Source: an uncultured Bacteroidales bacterium (lineage in GTDB: Bacteria > Bacteroidota > Bacteroidia > Bacteroidales > UBA932). Taken from it: a DNA stretch of 64,000 bases. Below, piece after piece: positions 17,989-26,957 of this stretch. Position 1 is the first letter of the stretch, and each line of letters starts with the position of its first letter. Made by a program: the position numbers and the translations under genes. Where the stretch lies: positions 186,001 through 250,000 of the forward strand of contig CALUPD010000037.1 of the NCBI GenBank assembly GCA_944322605.1, read 5' to 3'. The notes beneath the pieces are model-generated. The model searched no databases, was not told the origin of the DNA, and was given only the letters and a program-made list of their open reading frames with translations.

Positions 17989-20109
17989 ATGGCAAGAGAC
18001 TTAAAATACACAAGAAATATCGGTATCATGGCTCATATCGATGCCGGTAAAACGACTACTTCTGAACGTATTCTTTTTTATACGGGTAAAACCCACAAAA
18101 TCGGAGAGGTACATGAAGGAGCGGCGACAATGGACTGGATGGTCCAGGAGCAGGAAAGGGGTATAACGATTACTTCTGCTGCGACTACCGCTTTCTGGCA
18201 TTACAATAACGAAATGTACCAGATAAACCTCATAGACACTCCGGGCCACGTGGATTTCACAGTCGAAGTAGAGAGATCTTTGCGTGTCCTTGACGGTACA
18301 ATCGCTACATTCTGTGCAGTAGGCCGTGTTCAGCCTCAGTCTGAAACCGTATGGCGCCAGGCTGACAAGTATCATGTACCTAAGATTGCGTATATCAATA
18401 AAATGGACCGTATCGGGGCCGATTTCCTCGCAGTAGTCGCTGAAATCAAGGAAAAACTCGGTGCGAATGCCGTCCCTATCGCATTGAACATAGGTGCAGA
18501 AGACAAGTTCGAAGGAATAGTGGACCTTATCTCGAAGAAGGCCATCTATTATATTGAAAGCAAGAATAAGGATCTGGTCAATTATGAATACAGGGAAATC
18601 CCTGAATCAATGAAGGCCGAAGTGGAAGAATGGAGAAACAAATTGATCGAGTCAGTCGCAGAATACGATGACGCGATCATGGAAAAATTCTTCGAAGATC
18701 CTGATTCCATCACGGAAGAAGAAATAATCTCAGCTTTGCGCAAGGCTACTATCGACATGGCTGTCGTTCCGGCTACTTGCGGTTCTTCTTTCAAAAACAA
18801 AGGCGTTCAGTTCCTTTTGGATGCCGTAATGCGTTACCTTCCTTCTCCTCTCGACAAGGGCAGCGTCGTAGGAACGAATCCTGAAACCGGAGAAGAGGAA
18901 GACCGCAAGCCTAATTCCAAAGAACCGTTCTGCGGTTTGGTGTTCAAGATTGCGACTGACCCGTTCGTGGGCCGTCTCGCATTCCTTAGGGCATACTCAG
19001 GAAAACTCGACGCCGGTTCTTATGTCCTGAATACGCGTTCGGGAAAGAAAGAAAGGGTAGCAAGGCTTTACCAGATGCATTCAAACAAGCAGAATCCTAT
19101 AGAATTCGTTGAAGCAGGGGATATATGCGCTGCTGTCGGTTTCAAGGAACTGCGTACCGGTGATACGATTTGCGAGGAATCGCATCCTATAGTTCTTGAG
19201 TCCATGACATTCCCTGATCCTGTGATCGGGCTTGCCGTAGAACCTAAGACACAGAAAGACCTTGACAAGCTCGGAATAGCATTGGGCAAACTCGCTGAAG
19301 AGGACCCTACGTTTACTGTCCGTTCGGATCATGAAACCGGCCAGACAGTCATAAGCGGCATGGGCGAACTCCACCTCGAAATTATCGTAGACCGTTTGAG
19401 AAGGGAGTTCGGCGTTGAAATCAACCAGGGCGCTCCTCAGGTTAATTACAAGGAAGCAATTACTTCGACAGTCCAGCATCGTGAAGTATTCAAGAAGCAG
19501 ACAGGCGGTCGTGGTAAGTTCGCTGATATCATAGTTGAAATCGGACCTGCCGATGAAGGAGTTACAGGTCTTCAATTCGTCGACGAAGTCAAAGGCGGCA
19601 ATATTCCTAAGGAATTCATTCCGTCTGTTGAAAAAGGCTTCAAGTCTGCAATGGCAAACGGCGTGCTCGCCGGCTACGAAGTTCCTTCGATGAAAGTGAC
19701 CTTGAAAGACGGATCGTTCCATCCTGTCGATTCAGACCAGCTTTCATTCGAAATATGCGCGCGCCAGGCATTCCGCCACGCTTTGCCAAAAGCACATCCT
19801 GTAATCATGGAGCCTATCATGGATCTTGAAGTGGTTACTCCTGAGGAATACATGGGCGACATAATCGGCGACCTCAACAAACGTCGCGGACAGATCTCAA
19901 GCATGGACGCTAAAGGAAATGCCAGGATCGTCAAAGCGAAGGTTCCGCTTTCAGAACAATTCGGTTATGTTACGGTTTTGAGAACTCTTTCTTCAGGAAG
20001 GGCGACAAGCACCATGGAATTCTCGCATTATGCGGAACTCCCTGCTACGTTGGCTAAGGAAGTGATTGAAAAATCAGGCAACAGGAAACTGGATGATATA
20101 GACGAGTAA
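17989..20109 (+). CDS. fusA: Elongation factor G
   Basis: 706 residues. GTPase motifs [10 protein letters not shown] (G1), DTPGHVDFT (G3) and NKMD (G4), followed by domains II to V. EF-G drives translocation and, with RRF, ribosome recycling. It follows rpsG after 13 nt. Length and continuous conservation indicate the main housekeeping copy. Confidence 0.99.
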   Translation: MARDLKYTRNIGIMAHIDAGKTTTSERILFYTGKTHKIGEVHEGAATMDWMVQEQERGITITSAATTAFWHYNNEMYQINLIDTPGHVDFTVEVERSLRVLDGTIATFCAVGRVQPQSETVWRQADKYHVPKIAYINKMDRIGADFLAVVAEIKEKLGANAVPIALNIGAEDKFEGIVDLISKKAIYYIESKNKDLVNYEYREIPESMKAEVEEWRNKLIESVAEYDDAIMEKFFEDPDSITEEEIISALRKATIDMAVVPATCGSSFKNKGVQFLLDAVMRYLPSPLDKGSVVGTNPETGEEEDRKPNSKEPFCGLVFKIATDPFVGRLAFLRAYSGKLDAGSYVLNTRSGKKERVARLYQMHSNKQNPIEFVEAGDICAAVGFKELRTGDTICEESHPIVLESMTFPDPVIGLAVEPKTQKDLDKLGIALGKLAEEDPTFTVRSDHETGQTVISGMGELHLEIIVDRLRREFGVEINQGAPQVNYKEAITSTVQHREVFKKQTGGRGKFADIIVEIGPADEGVTGLQFVDEVKGGNIPKEFIPSVEKGFKSAMANGVLAGYEVPSMKVTLKDGSFHPVDSDQLSFEICARQAFRHALPKAHPVIMEPIMDLEVVTPEEYMGDIIGDLNKRRGQISSMDAKGNARIVKAKVPLSEQFGYVTVLRTLSSGRATSTMEFSHYAELPATLAKEVIEKSGNRKLDDIDE

Positions 20110-20131
20110 AAATGCTTAATTCGGAAAAATT

Positions 20132-20434
20132 ATGACTCAAAAGATAAGAATAAAATTAAAATCATACGATCACATGTTGGTGGACAAGTCTGCCGACAAA
20201 ATCGTAAAGACGGTAAAAGCTACCGGTGCAGTAGTCAGCGGTCCTATTCCGCTTCCTACCGACAGGAAGATATTTACTGTTAACCGTTCGACTTTCGTCA
20301 ACAAGAAGTCTCGTGAACAGTTCGAACTCGATTCATACTGCCGCCTTCTTGACATCTACAATTCTACTCCTAAGACTGTAGACGCATTGATGAAGCTGGA
20401 ACTTCCGAGCGGTGTCGATGTTGAAATAAAATAA
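20132..20434 (+). CDS. rpsJ: 30S ribosomal protein S10
   Basis: 100 residues with the canonical [14 protein letters not shown] start and the [14 protein letters not shown] core. S10 sits in the 30S head and also serves as NusE in transcription antitermination. It follows fusA after 22 nt. In most Bacteroidota rpsJ is followed at once by rplC-rplD-rplW-rplB and the rest of the S10 operon. Here it is followed by terminators, repeats and an IS scar instead. Confidence 0.99.
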   Translation: MTQKIRIKLKSYDHMLVDKSADKIVKTVKATGAVVSGPIPLPTDRKIFTVNRSTFVNKKSREQFELDSYCRLLDIYNSTPKTVDALMKLELPSGVDVEIK

Positions 20435-20571
20435 ATTGCAAGCCGAGTGCAGAGCTTCAAGGTTGCTTGAAAGCTCTGCCGAGGCGCAGCATTTATTGCC
20501 GCGAAGCGGAAATAAGGCAAGCCGAGTGCAACGGGTGCCTGCACGCGAAGCGGAAATAAATTGCAAGCCAG

Positions 20572-20601
20572 GCCGCAGGGATTGCCTGCGGCTTTTTTTT
20601 T
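20572..20601 (+). terminator. rpsJ terminator, first copy
   Basis: GCCGCAGG-GATTG-CCTGCGGC followed by nine T. It would end the str operon transcript about 170 nt after rpsJ. Confidence 0.85.
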
Positions 20602-20725
20602 ATCCTCGGTTCAAGGTTGCTTGAAAGCTCTGCCGAGGCGCAGCATTTATTGCCGCGAAGCGGAAATAAGACAAGCCGAGTGCAACGAATGCTTGCACGC
20701 GAAGCGGAAATAAATTGCAAGCCAA

Positions 20726-20753
20726 GCCGCAGGAATTGCCTGCGGCTTTTTTT
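20726..20753 (+). terminator. rpsJ terminator, second (duplicated) copy
   Basis: GCCGCAGG-AATTG-CCTGCGGC followed by seven T, the same hairpin as at 20572 with one loop change. It arose with the tandem duplication. Confidence 0.8.
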
Positions 20754-20849
20754 ATCCTCGGTTCAAGCTTTTGCCTGAGGGTTCTGCCTCAAGTGCAGCA
20801 ATTATTGCCGCGAAGCGGAAATAAGGCAAGCCGAGAGCAACGAATGCTT

Positions 20850-21327
20850 GCACGCGAAGCGGAAATGAACCGCAAGAAGTCACCGAAACTGCTTACGTCC
20901 GGATTTTCCGAGGCGCAACGGGCTGGGTCGGCGGGCATGAATCAAGCCGAAATCCTGGACGTGCAGGCTTGAATTCGTCAAATGCCGTATTCCGGCACAT
21001 AGTTTAATATGCATTCAAAGCCATGCGTGCCGGCAATCCCCGGACATGGCTTGCAAATTACGGTGCTTGTCTTGCTTATCTGCCATTTAAAATTATCACT
21101 CCACCGCCTCTGTTCTTAATCATATGATTGTCAGTGCTATAATAAAACAGGGCGTGGATTGGTCGTGCTTTTGGAGGACATCTATCCACGCTTCTATTCG
21201 CAACTATATGAATATAAGCACATTTGCGGACGAGCGCGTGGACACAAATTTCAACGAGAAGATATTTTTTGAGGCGTACCTAAAAGGTCGGGCAAGTCAA
21301 TATTTATCAATTACCAAGTAATTGATT
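20850..21327 (+). repeat. Left arm of a ~480 bp inverted repeat; its mate is at 60414-60893
   Basis: Read in reverse complement, 60414-60893 matches this stretch along its length with scattered substitutions and single-base gaps. The arm ends in an IS3-type terminus (21270 onward, GAGGCGTACCTAAAAGG). The outer 420 bp holds no intact gene. A frame beginning at 21124 is broken by a one-base difference relative to the other copy and may be a decayed coding remnant. The two arms bracket about 39 kb of core genes. Confidence 0.85.
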
Positions 21328-22020
21328 AGTTTGCAACATGTTATATATTTGCAGCGACTTTAAGGCCGCATTTATGCTCCTTCACATACTCCTGCAGGTA
21401 CTCCACGGGAGAGAGCCCGGCCAGCTTTAGTAATATCCGGTCATCGTTGAAGTTTTTGTAAGAAAATGCAGTGATTTTCAAAACGAAGGCTTTAGCAGTA
21501 TCCGTTCCTCGTTGAAGTACCGCACGGCCCCGTCTATCATCTCGGCGGCCTTGTCCGCCGGTATCTTGTCCAGTTTCTCCAGCCATCCTTTGAGATTCCC
21601 GAAGTGGCTCTCGATGATTGCGTTGTCGCAGCAGCTGCCATTGCCCGACATGCTGCGCACTATCCTGTGTTCCGGGTGAACTTCAAGTACTCGCCGCACT
21701 TGTAGAGGATTCACTCGCCGCCGAAAAGGGCTGGAATCCCCTCAAATCCTGTACTCGTCGCACCTGTAGAGGACTCCCTGGTCGCTGTGGATTATCATCC
21801 CCTGCGGCACTCCCCAGCCTTTCCAGCATCTTCAGGACTATCGGCCACGAGTTGCTGGCCGACACGCTGTGAGCCAGGACCATGTTGCTGTGAAGGTCCA
21901 TTATCGAGGACAGGTACAGCCGCCTGCCGCCAAGCACGCGCATCTCAGTGACGTCCGTCACCAGCTTCTCCAGGGGAGCCGGCGCGCTGAACTCCTGCCG
22001 CAGCAGGTTCGGCGCGTGCA
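21270..22020 (-). mobile_element. Remnant of an IS3-family (IS150-like) insertion sequence
   Basis: One end is preserved: the tip near 21270 (TGAGGCGTACCTAAAAGG) resembles the IS150-group terminus and recurs at 60299 and 60473 in opposite orientation. The transposase OrfB reads on the minus strand but is broken. Nothing of OrfA or of the opposite end is visible; the element stops at about 22020, just before the tRNA promoter. Confidence 0.75.
21341..22020 (-). pseudogene. Degenerate IS3-family transposase OrfB (integrase core)
   Basis: Reading the minus strand across frames gives, in order, HAPNLLRQEF, EKLVTDVTEMRV, YLSSIMDLHSNMVL, a QGVLYRCDEY segment, SMSGNGSCCDNAIIES, FGNLKGW, RYFNEERILLK and finally LAGLSPVEYLQEYVKEH. 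These are the successive DDE blocks of IS3-family OrfB. They lie in at least three frames. A 26 bp segment is duplicated (21687-21712 and 21751-21776) about 64 bp apart inside the gene, adding a frame disruption. The N-terminal part of the protein is missing. Confidence 0.8.
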
Positions 22021-22049
22021 GAATTTGTACGAGTTTTTGATTTTTTTAG

Positions 22050-22079
22050 TTGCATATTCAAAAAAATAAGCTATCTTTG
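22050..22079 (+). promoter_or_regulatory. Promoter of the CAU tRNA gene
   Basis: TTG at 22050-22052 and TATCTTTG at 22072-22079, 19 bp apart, match the Bacteroidota -33/-7 promoter. The tRNA begins 25 nt downstream. Confidence 0.7.
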
Positions 22080-22104
22080 CAGTCCAAATCACAATATGTG
22101 ACTA

Positions 22105-22179
22105 GGGCCCATAGCTCAGTTGGTTAGTAGCACCTGACTCATAATCAGGGGGTCACAGGTTCAAGCCCTGTTGGGCCCA
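22105..22179 (+). tRNA. tRNA with CAU anticodon (elongator Met or lysidine-type Ile2)
   Basis: The cloverleaf folds with a seven-pair acceptor stem (GGGCCCA/TGGGCCC), anticodon stem CCTGA/TCAGG around CTCATAA, and T arm ACAGG-TTCAAGC-CCTGT. The CAU anticodon is shared by tRNA-Met and by tRNA-Ile2 before lysidine modification; the acceptor resembles the Ile2 type but this is not decisive. CCA is not encoded. The D arm has one base more than expected (TTAGTAGC), leaving only three clear D-stem pairs. Confidence 0.9.
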
Positions 22180-22188
22180 CATAAATAA

Positions 22189-22220
22189 AGGCATCCGAGA
22201 GAACAAGGATGCCTTTTTTA
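22189..22220 (+). terminator. Terminator of the CAU tRNA
   Basis: AGGCATCC (22189-22196) pairs with GGATGCCT (22208-22215), followed by six T. Confidence 0.8.
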
Positions 22221-22254
22221 TTTGGCAATCATACCTTTTATTTTGAGTCTCATT

Positions 22255-22344
22255 TTCATCTTTAAGCCGGGCGCGCTTGCCGTGTTTCCAAACTCTCGCG
22301 TGAAATGCCGGAGGCCTGCAAAAGCATGTGCGTAGGCATAAATT
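22255..22344 (+). repeat. Direct repeat, left copy (~90 bp)
   Basis: The segment beginning TTCATCTTTAAGCCGGGCGC recurs at 22551-22640 with roughly nine tenths identity. The two copies flank the MITE-like element at 22350-22539. No coding potential seen. Confidence 0.8.
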
Positions 22345-22349
22345 AGGTG

Positions 22350-22539
22350 ATGTTGCAAAAAATAGTTGGTGACATCTCTGCCTGCCCAATTTTATCACTT
22401 TTGTGAGCCGCAGTGCGGAACATCTTTCATGATGAGTTTTTGACATAAAAAACAACTTTGACGAAAACGTTTTCATCAAAGTTGTTCCATCCAATTGTTT
22501 ATTAATTATATGAGTTTTACCAACTATTTTTGGCGACAT
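22350..22539. mobile_element. MITE-like element with 21 bp terminal inverted repeats
   Basis: The left end 22350-22370 and the reverse complement of the right end 22519-22539 agree at 18 of 21 positions (both share AAAAATAGTTGGT). Inside lies a 36 bp palindrome (22451-22486, AACAACTTTGA arms, one mismatched pair). At 190 bp it has no transposase of its own. A minus-strand frame starts inside it and runs to 22153 but lacks family similarity and crosses the tRNA. It sits exactly between the two ~90 bp direct repeats. Confidence 0.6.
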
Positions 22540-22550
22540 TGCCCATTTTT

Positions 22551-22640
22551 TTCATCTTTAAACCGGGCGCACTTGCCGTGTTTCCAAACTCTTGCGTGAA
22601 ATGCCTGATTCCCGCAAAAGCATGTGCATGGGCAATAAAT
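22551..22640 (+). repeat. Direct repeat, right copy (~90 bp)
   Basis: Second copy of the 22255-22344 sequence, starting TTCATCTTTAAACCGGGCGC. The following 100 bp up to 22741 show loose, imperfect repeats of an ATGCCGCTATTGGATT-like phrase and no gene. Confidence 0.8.
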
Positions 22641-22741
22641 TCGCAGGATGTGTGCGCTTAATGCCCATCGGATTTTATCTTTCATCTTTTCCAGTTTCAG
22701 GGAGGTTCAAGGACCTATGCGCCTAATGCCGCTATTGGATT

Positions 22742-23644
22742 CTACCTGTGCCTGGTTATGCAGGATGCTCCGCTATGGGATTCTTTTGCATTTGACGGGT
22801 TTCCGTAATAGTCGATTTCGCTCGCGCCGCTGGCATCGGCTTCCATTGATTTGGCTGCATATGCCGATATTTCCGATGCTCCTGATGAGACGGCTTTTAC
22901 TGCGCCGCATTTGAATCGGTCCGCTTTTATGTCCGATGATCCGGAGGCATGGTATATAGCGGATTCTCCTTCACCTGAAATTATCGCTGAAGAAGCTCCT
23001 GATGCCGTAGCCTTCAACGTTGAGTTTCCGGTTAGCCTTATTTCCGCATCGGAACTTCCGGAAATTCCGATTTTCAGATTTTCGGCTTTAAGGCTCAAGC
23101 ATGCGTCGCTGGCTCCGCTTAGGCCGATGCCTGCGGTGCAAAAATGCGCTGCGGCGTTAACAGATGAGGATCCGGAAATGTCGACATGCAATTTGTCTCC
23201 TTTAATGTCCAAATGCCGTATTTCCGATGCTCCTGACACGATGATCGAGAAAGAAGCGGCCTCGAACCTGTCTGTGCTTGCAAGCGTGGACGCTCCGGAT
23301 AGCCTGATGCAGCTCAGCTCCTGTGCATAAATTACGAGCTTTGCCTCGGGATAGCCGTGGAATCTCCTCAGCCATCTGTTTTTCTTTTTCCTGATATTCG
23401 CTCGCAAAGTGCCGTTGTTTTCGTATATGTCGAAATATTCAAGGTCTTTCGGATTTTCGTAAAAAAGCACGGCTTTGCTTTCGTCTGATTTTATGAGTTC
23501 TATGTCGTAGTTCCCTTCTGCTTCTATTTTTGTGAAGCCGGCGAATTCCATCGACTTGGAATATCCGTAATCCTTGGAGCCGCAAGATGCTATTGCCGGC
23601 AGCATGGCTGCCATGGCGATGATAGTAAAAACAACTTTCTTCAT
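22742..23644 (-). CDS. GIN-domain (DUF2807) lipoprotein
   Basis: 300 residues from ATG 23644 (MKKVVFTIIAMAA); the open frame continues upstream to 23800 but the lipoprotein signal fixes this start. Lipobox AIASC at residues 19-23. From about 35 onward it shows the GIN-domain pattern of short repeated turns, SGAS or SGSS, spaced about 18-20 residues apart (at least eight), forming a right-handed beta-helix-like stack. GIN/DUF2807 proteins are abundant surface or periplasmic proteins of Bacteroidota with no established function; an adhesin-like role is often suggested. Confidence 0.88.
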   Translation of the reverse strand: MKKVVFTIIAMAAMLPAIASCGSKDYGYSKSMEFAGFTKIEAEGNYDIELIKSDESKAVLFYENPKDLEYFDIYENNGTLRANIRKKKNRWLRRFHGYPEAKLVIYAQELSCIRLSGASTLASTDRFEAASFSIIVSGASEIRHLDIKGDKLHVDISGSSSVNAAAHFCTAGIGLSGASDACLSLKAENLKIGISGSSDAEIRLTGNSTLKATASGASSAIISGEGESAIYHASGSSDIKADRFKCGAVKAVSSGASEISAYAAKSMEADASGASEIDYYGNPSNAKESHSGASCITRHR

Positions 23645-24203
23645 TTCGTGTTTTTTATGATTGGTATTAATACGTAAAGTTAACGATAATAATGGATGTT
23701 TGTACATTGTCCTAAAAAATGAGTGCGAACGGTAAAAATCCAGGCGGCCTTCCATTGCAAAGCTTGATTCCCCGCATTTTCCGGTACATGTTTTGCTCAT
23801 GAGGCTGGTTCTGTGTCCGGCTTTTCGAGACGGTTCGCGGGGGCGTTTGCCGCTATCGGATTCTATCCGAAGCCGGTTCGCGCAGAAACGAAATGGTTCG
23901 TGGGTATGATGTCGGCATGGCGGCGTTTCAAGCTAAACCGGTTTGCGCAGGAGCGGAAAAGGTTCGCGGGACTTGGTGGCAAGGTAGCGGATTTCGGACA
24001 TTCCGTTCACACGGAGCGGAAATGATTTGCCTGCCAAAATATTCGCGGCATGCATATCGAGGGGATTGCTGGTATGTATTTTATTTTGTCAGTCATGGGC
24101 GGTGCGGCAAGTGCCGCGATGCTCGCTATTGCCGATATGTGTTTTATTTTGTCCCATTTGGCTCGCTTTTCCAATAAATTATATGCAATTCGCATATAAT
24201 GAC
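23645..24203. other. Non-coding stretch with decayed short repeats
   Basis: About 560 bp without a credible gene. It contains two related ~33 bp direct repeats (near 23873-23905 and 23938-23971, CCGGTTYGCGCAG start) and a repeated ATGTRTTTTATTTTGTC (near 24076 and 24138). TAAAGTTA at 23675-23682 (minus, TAACTTTA) is a near-consensus -7 element for the GIN gene. Confidence 0.5.
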
Positions 24204-24211
24204 TATCTTTG
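24204..24211 (+). promoter_or_regulatory. Promoter -7 element of the CNNM/exporter operon
   Basis: TATCTTTG, 23 nt before the ATG at 24235, matches TAnnTTTG. No clear -33 TTG. Confidence 0.5.
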
Positions 24212-24234
24212 TAAGATGATTTTAAGTATATAAT

Positions 24235-25533
24235 ATGGATTATTTTATAGTATTGCTTCTGCTCGTTCTATATGTCATACTGACATTGTACGAAGCCGTG
24301 CTATTACAGTCGTCTAAAAACAGGTTGGATGAAGAATTTTCATGCAGCGGCAGAAAGCTGAAAAAACTGTCGTCTTTGCTGGACGCTCCCGGCCGTTTTC
24401 TTAATTACATCAGGATCGATGCGGAATTATGCGCCGTGTTCGCCGGGGTATTTTTCGGAATCCTCGTGGTCTCATGCATACCGGGCCTGAGCCTGATATA
24501 TTTCCATAATTTCGGAGACGACATGACGGACCTTGCCATCGTGGCCATCGTGGCGGCAATGGTCTGCCTTATACTTTCGACAGGAAGAAGGTGCGTGGAA
24601 TATTCCGTTTTCAAGCATCCTGAAAAAATATTGTCAAGGCTCTACTGGGTAGCCCGCGCGGCGTATTTCATACTCTGGCCGCTCGCATGGATTATCGACA
24701 AGGTGTCCACTGTGATAATGAAGCTGTTCGGCGTCGATGTCACGGCCGTCCGTGCCATGACCCAGGAGGAAATAATGACAATGCTGAACAAAAGTTCCCA
24801 GCACGGAGTGCTCGACAAGGAAGAATCCGAAATGATAAGGGACGTGTTCGATTTTTCGGACTCGAAGGTGAATGAGCTTATGACACCGAGAAAGGATGTC
24901 GTGGGCATAGACATAGAAACCGGGAAAGACGCCGTGCTTAACATAATGTCGCAGTCCCACTTCAGCAAATACCCTGTCCTTAACGGCTCTTTGGACGAAG
25001 TGGTAGGGATACTTTGTGTAAAGGACGTGCTGAATCTTGTGGCGAACGGCTCGGAGTTCGAAATAGCTTCCATAATGACCAAGCCTCTTTATATACCCGA
25101 GACGCTTGAAGCGAGGAAAGTTCTTGAAATGTTCAAGAAAGAAAAGCAGAAATTCGGGATAGTAGTCGACGAGTATGGAGGAATGGAAGGCATAATAACC
25201 TTGCACGATTTGGTGGAAAGCATTTTCGGGGATATATACGACGAATACGAAAATGAAGAACAGGAAGTCGTGCCGTTGACAGACGGTTCTTATGTCGTTG
25301 ACGGGACCATGAACATTGATGATTTCATGGAATACATGGGAATCGAGGATGACGAGATAACATCCAAGGATTTTACGACGGTCGGAGGAATGACTACTTT
25401 CCTGGTAGGGGAAATCCCTTCCGAAGGCGTAGAGTTCGATTACCGCAATTTGAAGATGAAAGTCCTGAAAATGGACGGAAGGCGCGTTGACAAGATCAGC
25501 GTGGCGAAAAATGAAACCATGCCCGAAGAATAG
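24235..25533 (+). CDS. CNNM/CBS transmembrane protein (hemolysin C/CorC-like, GldE-type)
   Basis: 432 residues. An N-terminal DUF21/CNNM membrane domain with about four hydrophobic segments (5-27, 60-85, 95-120, 140-162) is followed by a CBS pair (about 205-330, MTPRKDVVGIDIETG start) and a C-terminal CorC_HlyC transporter-associated domain (about 345-425). Such proteins are linked to Mg2+/Co2+ handling; in gliding Bacteroidota a relative is called GldE. 'Hemolysin' is a historical name. It heads an operon with the TolC-HlyD-ABC genes, 8 nt before the next gene. Confidence 0.9.
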   Translation: MDYFIVLLLLVLYVILTLYEAVLLQSSKNRLDEEFSCSGRKLKKLSSLLDAPGRFLNYIRIDAELCAVFAGVFFGILVVSCIPGLSLIYFHNFGDDMTDLAIVAIVAAMVCLILSTGRRCVEYSVFKHPEKILSRLYWVARAAYFILWPLAWIIDKVSTVIMKLFGVDVTAVRAMTQEEIMTMLNKSSQHGVLDKEESEMIRDVFDFSDSKVNELMTPRKDVVGIDIETGKDAVLNIMSQSHFSKYPVLNGSLDEVVGILCVKDVLNLVANGSEFEIASIMTKPLYIPETLEARKVLEMFKKEKQKFGIVVDEYGGMEGIITLHDLVESIFGDIYDEYENEEQEVVPLTDGSYVVDGTMNIDDFMEYMGIEDDEITSKDFTTVGGMTTFLVGEIPSEGVEFDYRNLKMKVLKMDGRRVDKISVAKNETMPEE

Positions 25534-25541
25534 GAGGAGAT

Positions 25542-26948
25542 ATGCGAAAACCTGTAATTTGTATGCTTGCTTTGCTTGTTGCGGCCATTTTCCCGCAATA
25601 TGGAGAATGCAGGCCGGATTTTTCCGCGATGCAGGCGGATACATGCATGCCCGGGCCCGGACCTGCCGCTTTTGGCAAGGATTCTTCCCTTTTGGAAGGG
25701 ACGGCGGTTTCCATGGAAGAAGCGGTGTCTTCCGATGATTTCATGACGATAGAGAAGGTCCAGGAACTGACAAGGGAAAATTATCCTCTCGTCCGCCAGT
25801 GGGGGATTATCGAAAAAAACAAGGAACTGGAATTGCTGAAGGCTGAATGGGGCTATCTTCCTTCGATCGTTTTGTCGGCGCAGGCGACATACCAGACGGA
25901 AGTCGTGGAATTTCCTGATATTTTTACGGAAATGTTCGATGTCGACCGCTTGAGCAAGGACCAGTATGCAGCGCAGATTACATTCGAACAGAAAATATGG
26001 GACGGAGGCGACGCCAGGCTGAAGAAGCAGGTCGCCGAAGCAAGCGCGGAAGTCAGATTCAGGGAACTGGAAGTGAACATGTACGCCGTGCAGGAGAAGG
26101 TCATGGAACTTTATTTCGGGGTCATCCTCATTGAAGAGGCGATGAAGCAGACGGATCTCTTCCTCGACAAGCTCGATGCCAATCTTGAAAGGATGAATGC
26201 ATGCTACAGCCAGGGCATAGTATCGAAAATGGATTTGGACAAAATCAAGGTGTCCATCCTCGAAGCCTCGCAGCAGAAAGACGAGCTTGCGGCGACAAGG
26301 AAGAATCTCAGGAACGGGCTTTCCCTTTTTACCGGCATGGACATGTCGGAAACGGAACTGAGGCGTCCGAGGCAAATATCCGTGAATTCATATGAAAATA
26401 ATTTCTACCGGCCCGAATATGCATTGTACGATGCCCGATATTCATTGTACGAGAATCAGATCAAGCAGGTGGACGTAAGGAAAATTCCTCATTTTTCATT
26501 TTTCATGTCAGGAGCGTATGGCCGTCCAGGCTATGACATGCTGGACAACAGTTTCAGGCCATACGGCATTTTGGGATTCAAGATGAGCTGGAGCATAAGC
26601 AGCTTCTTCTATACGAAAAGAGTCAAAAGGCTCATGAATTACGACATGGAGCATAATATAGGCATGGCAAGGGACTTGTTTACATTCGAACTGGACCAGA
26701 AAATTTCGGAGAGCCGTTCGGAAATCGAAAAGCTTTCATCCATGCTGGAAAAGGACAGCCGCATGCTGGAACTCAGGAAATCCATAAGGTCGTCGGCTGA
26801 AGATATGGCGGCGAAAGGCCTCATGTCCGTGTCCGAGATGCTTGATAACATTAATGACGAAAACCAGGCGGCTTTGAACAAGCTGATTCATGAAATTGAA
26901 TTATTGAAAGCCGTATACGGTTTGAAATATACGTTGAATGACAAATAA
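25542..26948 (+). CDS. TolC family outer membrane efflux protein
   Basis: 468 residues with a signal peptide (about 1-24). Two long helical repeats typical of the outer membrane efflux channel are visible, with the first beginning KVQELTRENYPLVRQWG and a second after about 300. It forms a trimeric channel through the outer membrane. Next in order come the membrane fusion protein, two ATPases and two permeases, so it is the exit duct of that exporter. Confidence 0.9.
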   Translation: MRKPVICMLALLVAAIFPQYGECRPDFSAMQADTCMPGPGPAAFGKDSSLLEGTAVSMEEAVSSDDFMTIEKVQELTRENYPLVRQWGIIEKNKELELLKAEWGYLPSIVLSAQATYQTEVVEFPDIFTEMFDVDRLSKDQYAAQITFEQKIWDGGDARLKKQVAEASAEVRFRELEVNMYAVQEKVMELYFGVILIEEAMKQTDLFLDKLDANLERMNACYSQGIVSKMDLDKIKVSILEASQQKDELAATRKNLRNGLSLFTGMDMSETELRRPRQISVNSYENNFYRPEYALYDARYSLYENQIKQVDVRKIPHFSFFMSGAYGRPGYDMLDNSFRPYGILGFKMSWSISSFFYTKRVKRLMNYDMEHNIGMARDLFTFELDQKISESRSEIEKLSSMLEKDSRMLELRKSIRSSAEDMAAKGLMSVSEMLDNINDENQAALNKLIHEIELLKAVYGLKYTLNDK

Positions 26949-26957
26949 TACCGATAT

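Larger units (their letters stand above)
20456..20880 (+). repeat. Tandem ~153 bp repeat (two full copies, one partial) carrying terminators, downstream of rpsJ
   Basis: Copy 1 spans 20456-20609 and copy 2 20610-20761; they differ at only a few positions. Copy 3 begins at 20762 and fades after about 115 bp. Each full copy contains a GCTCTGCCGAGGCGCAGCA segment, two GCGAAGCGGAAATAA segments and an intrinsic terminator. Upstream of copy 1, GCAGAGCTTCAAG (20449-20461) pairs with CTTGAAAGCTCTGC to form a long hairpin. No open frame in it looks coding. A diverged relative occurs at 57359-57500. Confidence 0.85.

Noticed and set aside
20456..20880. CRISPR-like appearance of spaced repeats
   Set aside because: Only two to three units of about 153 bp, the whole unit repeated without unique spacers, and no cas genes nearby.
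20436..20972. Small frames in the repeats behind rpsJ
   Set aside because: They repeat with the tandem unit and cross terminators; the repeats are explained as non-coding hairpin elements.
22153..22539. 128-residue minus-strand frame across the CAU tRNA region
   Set aside because: It runs through the MITE-like element, a terminator and into the tRNA gene; no similarity or plausible start signal. It is explained by the repeat structure.
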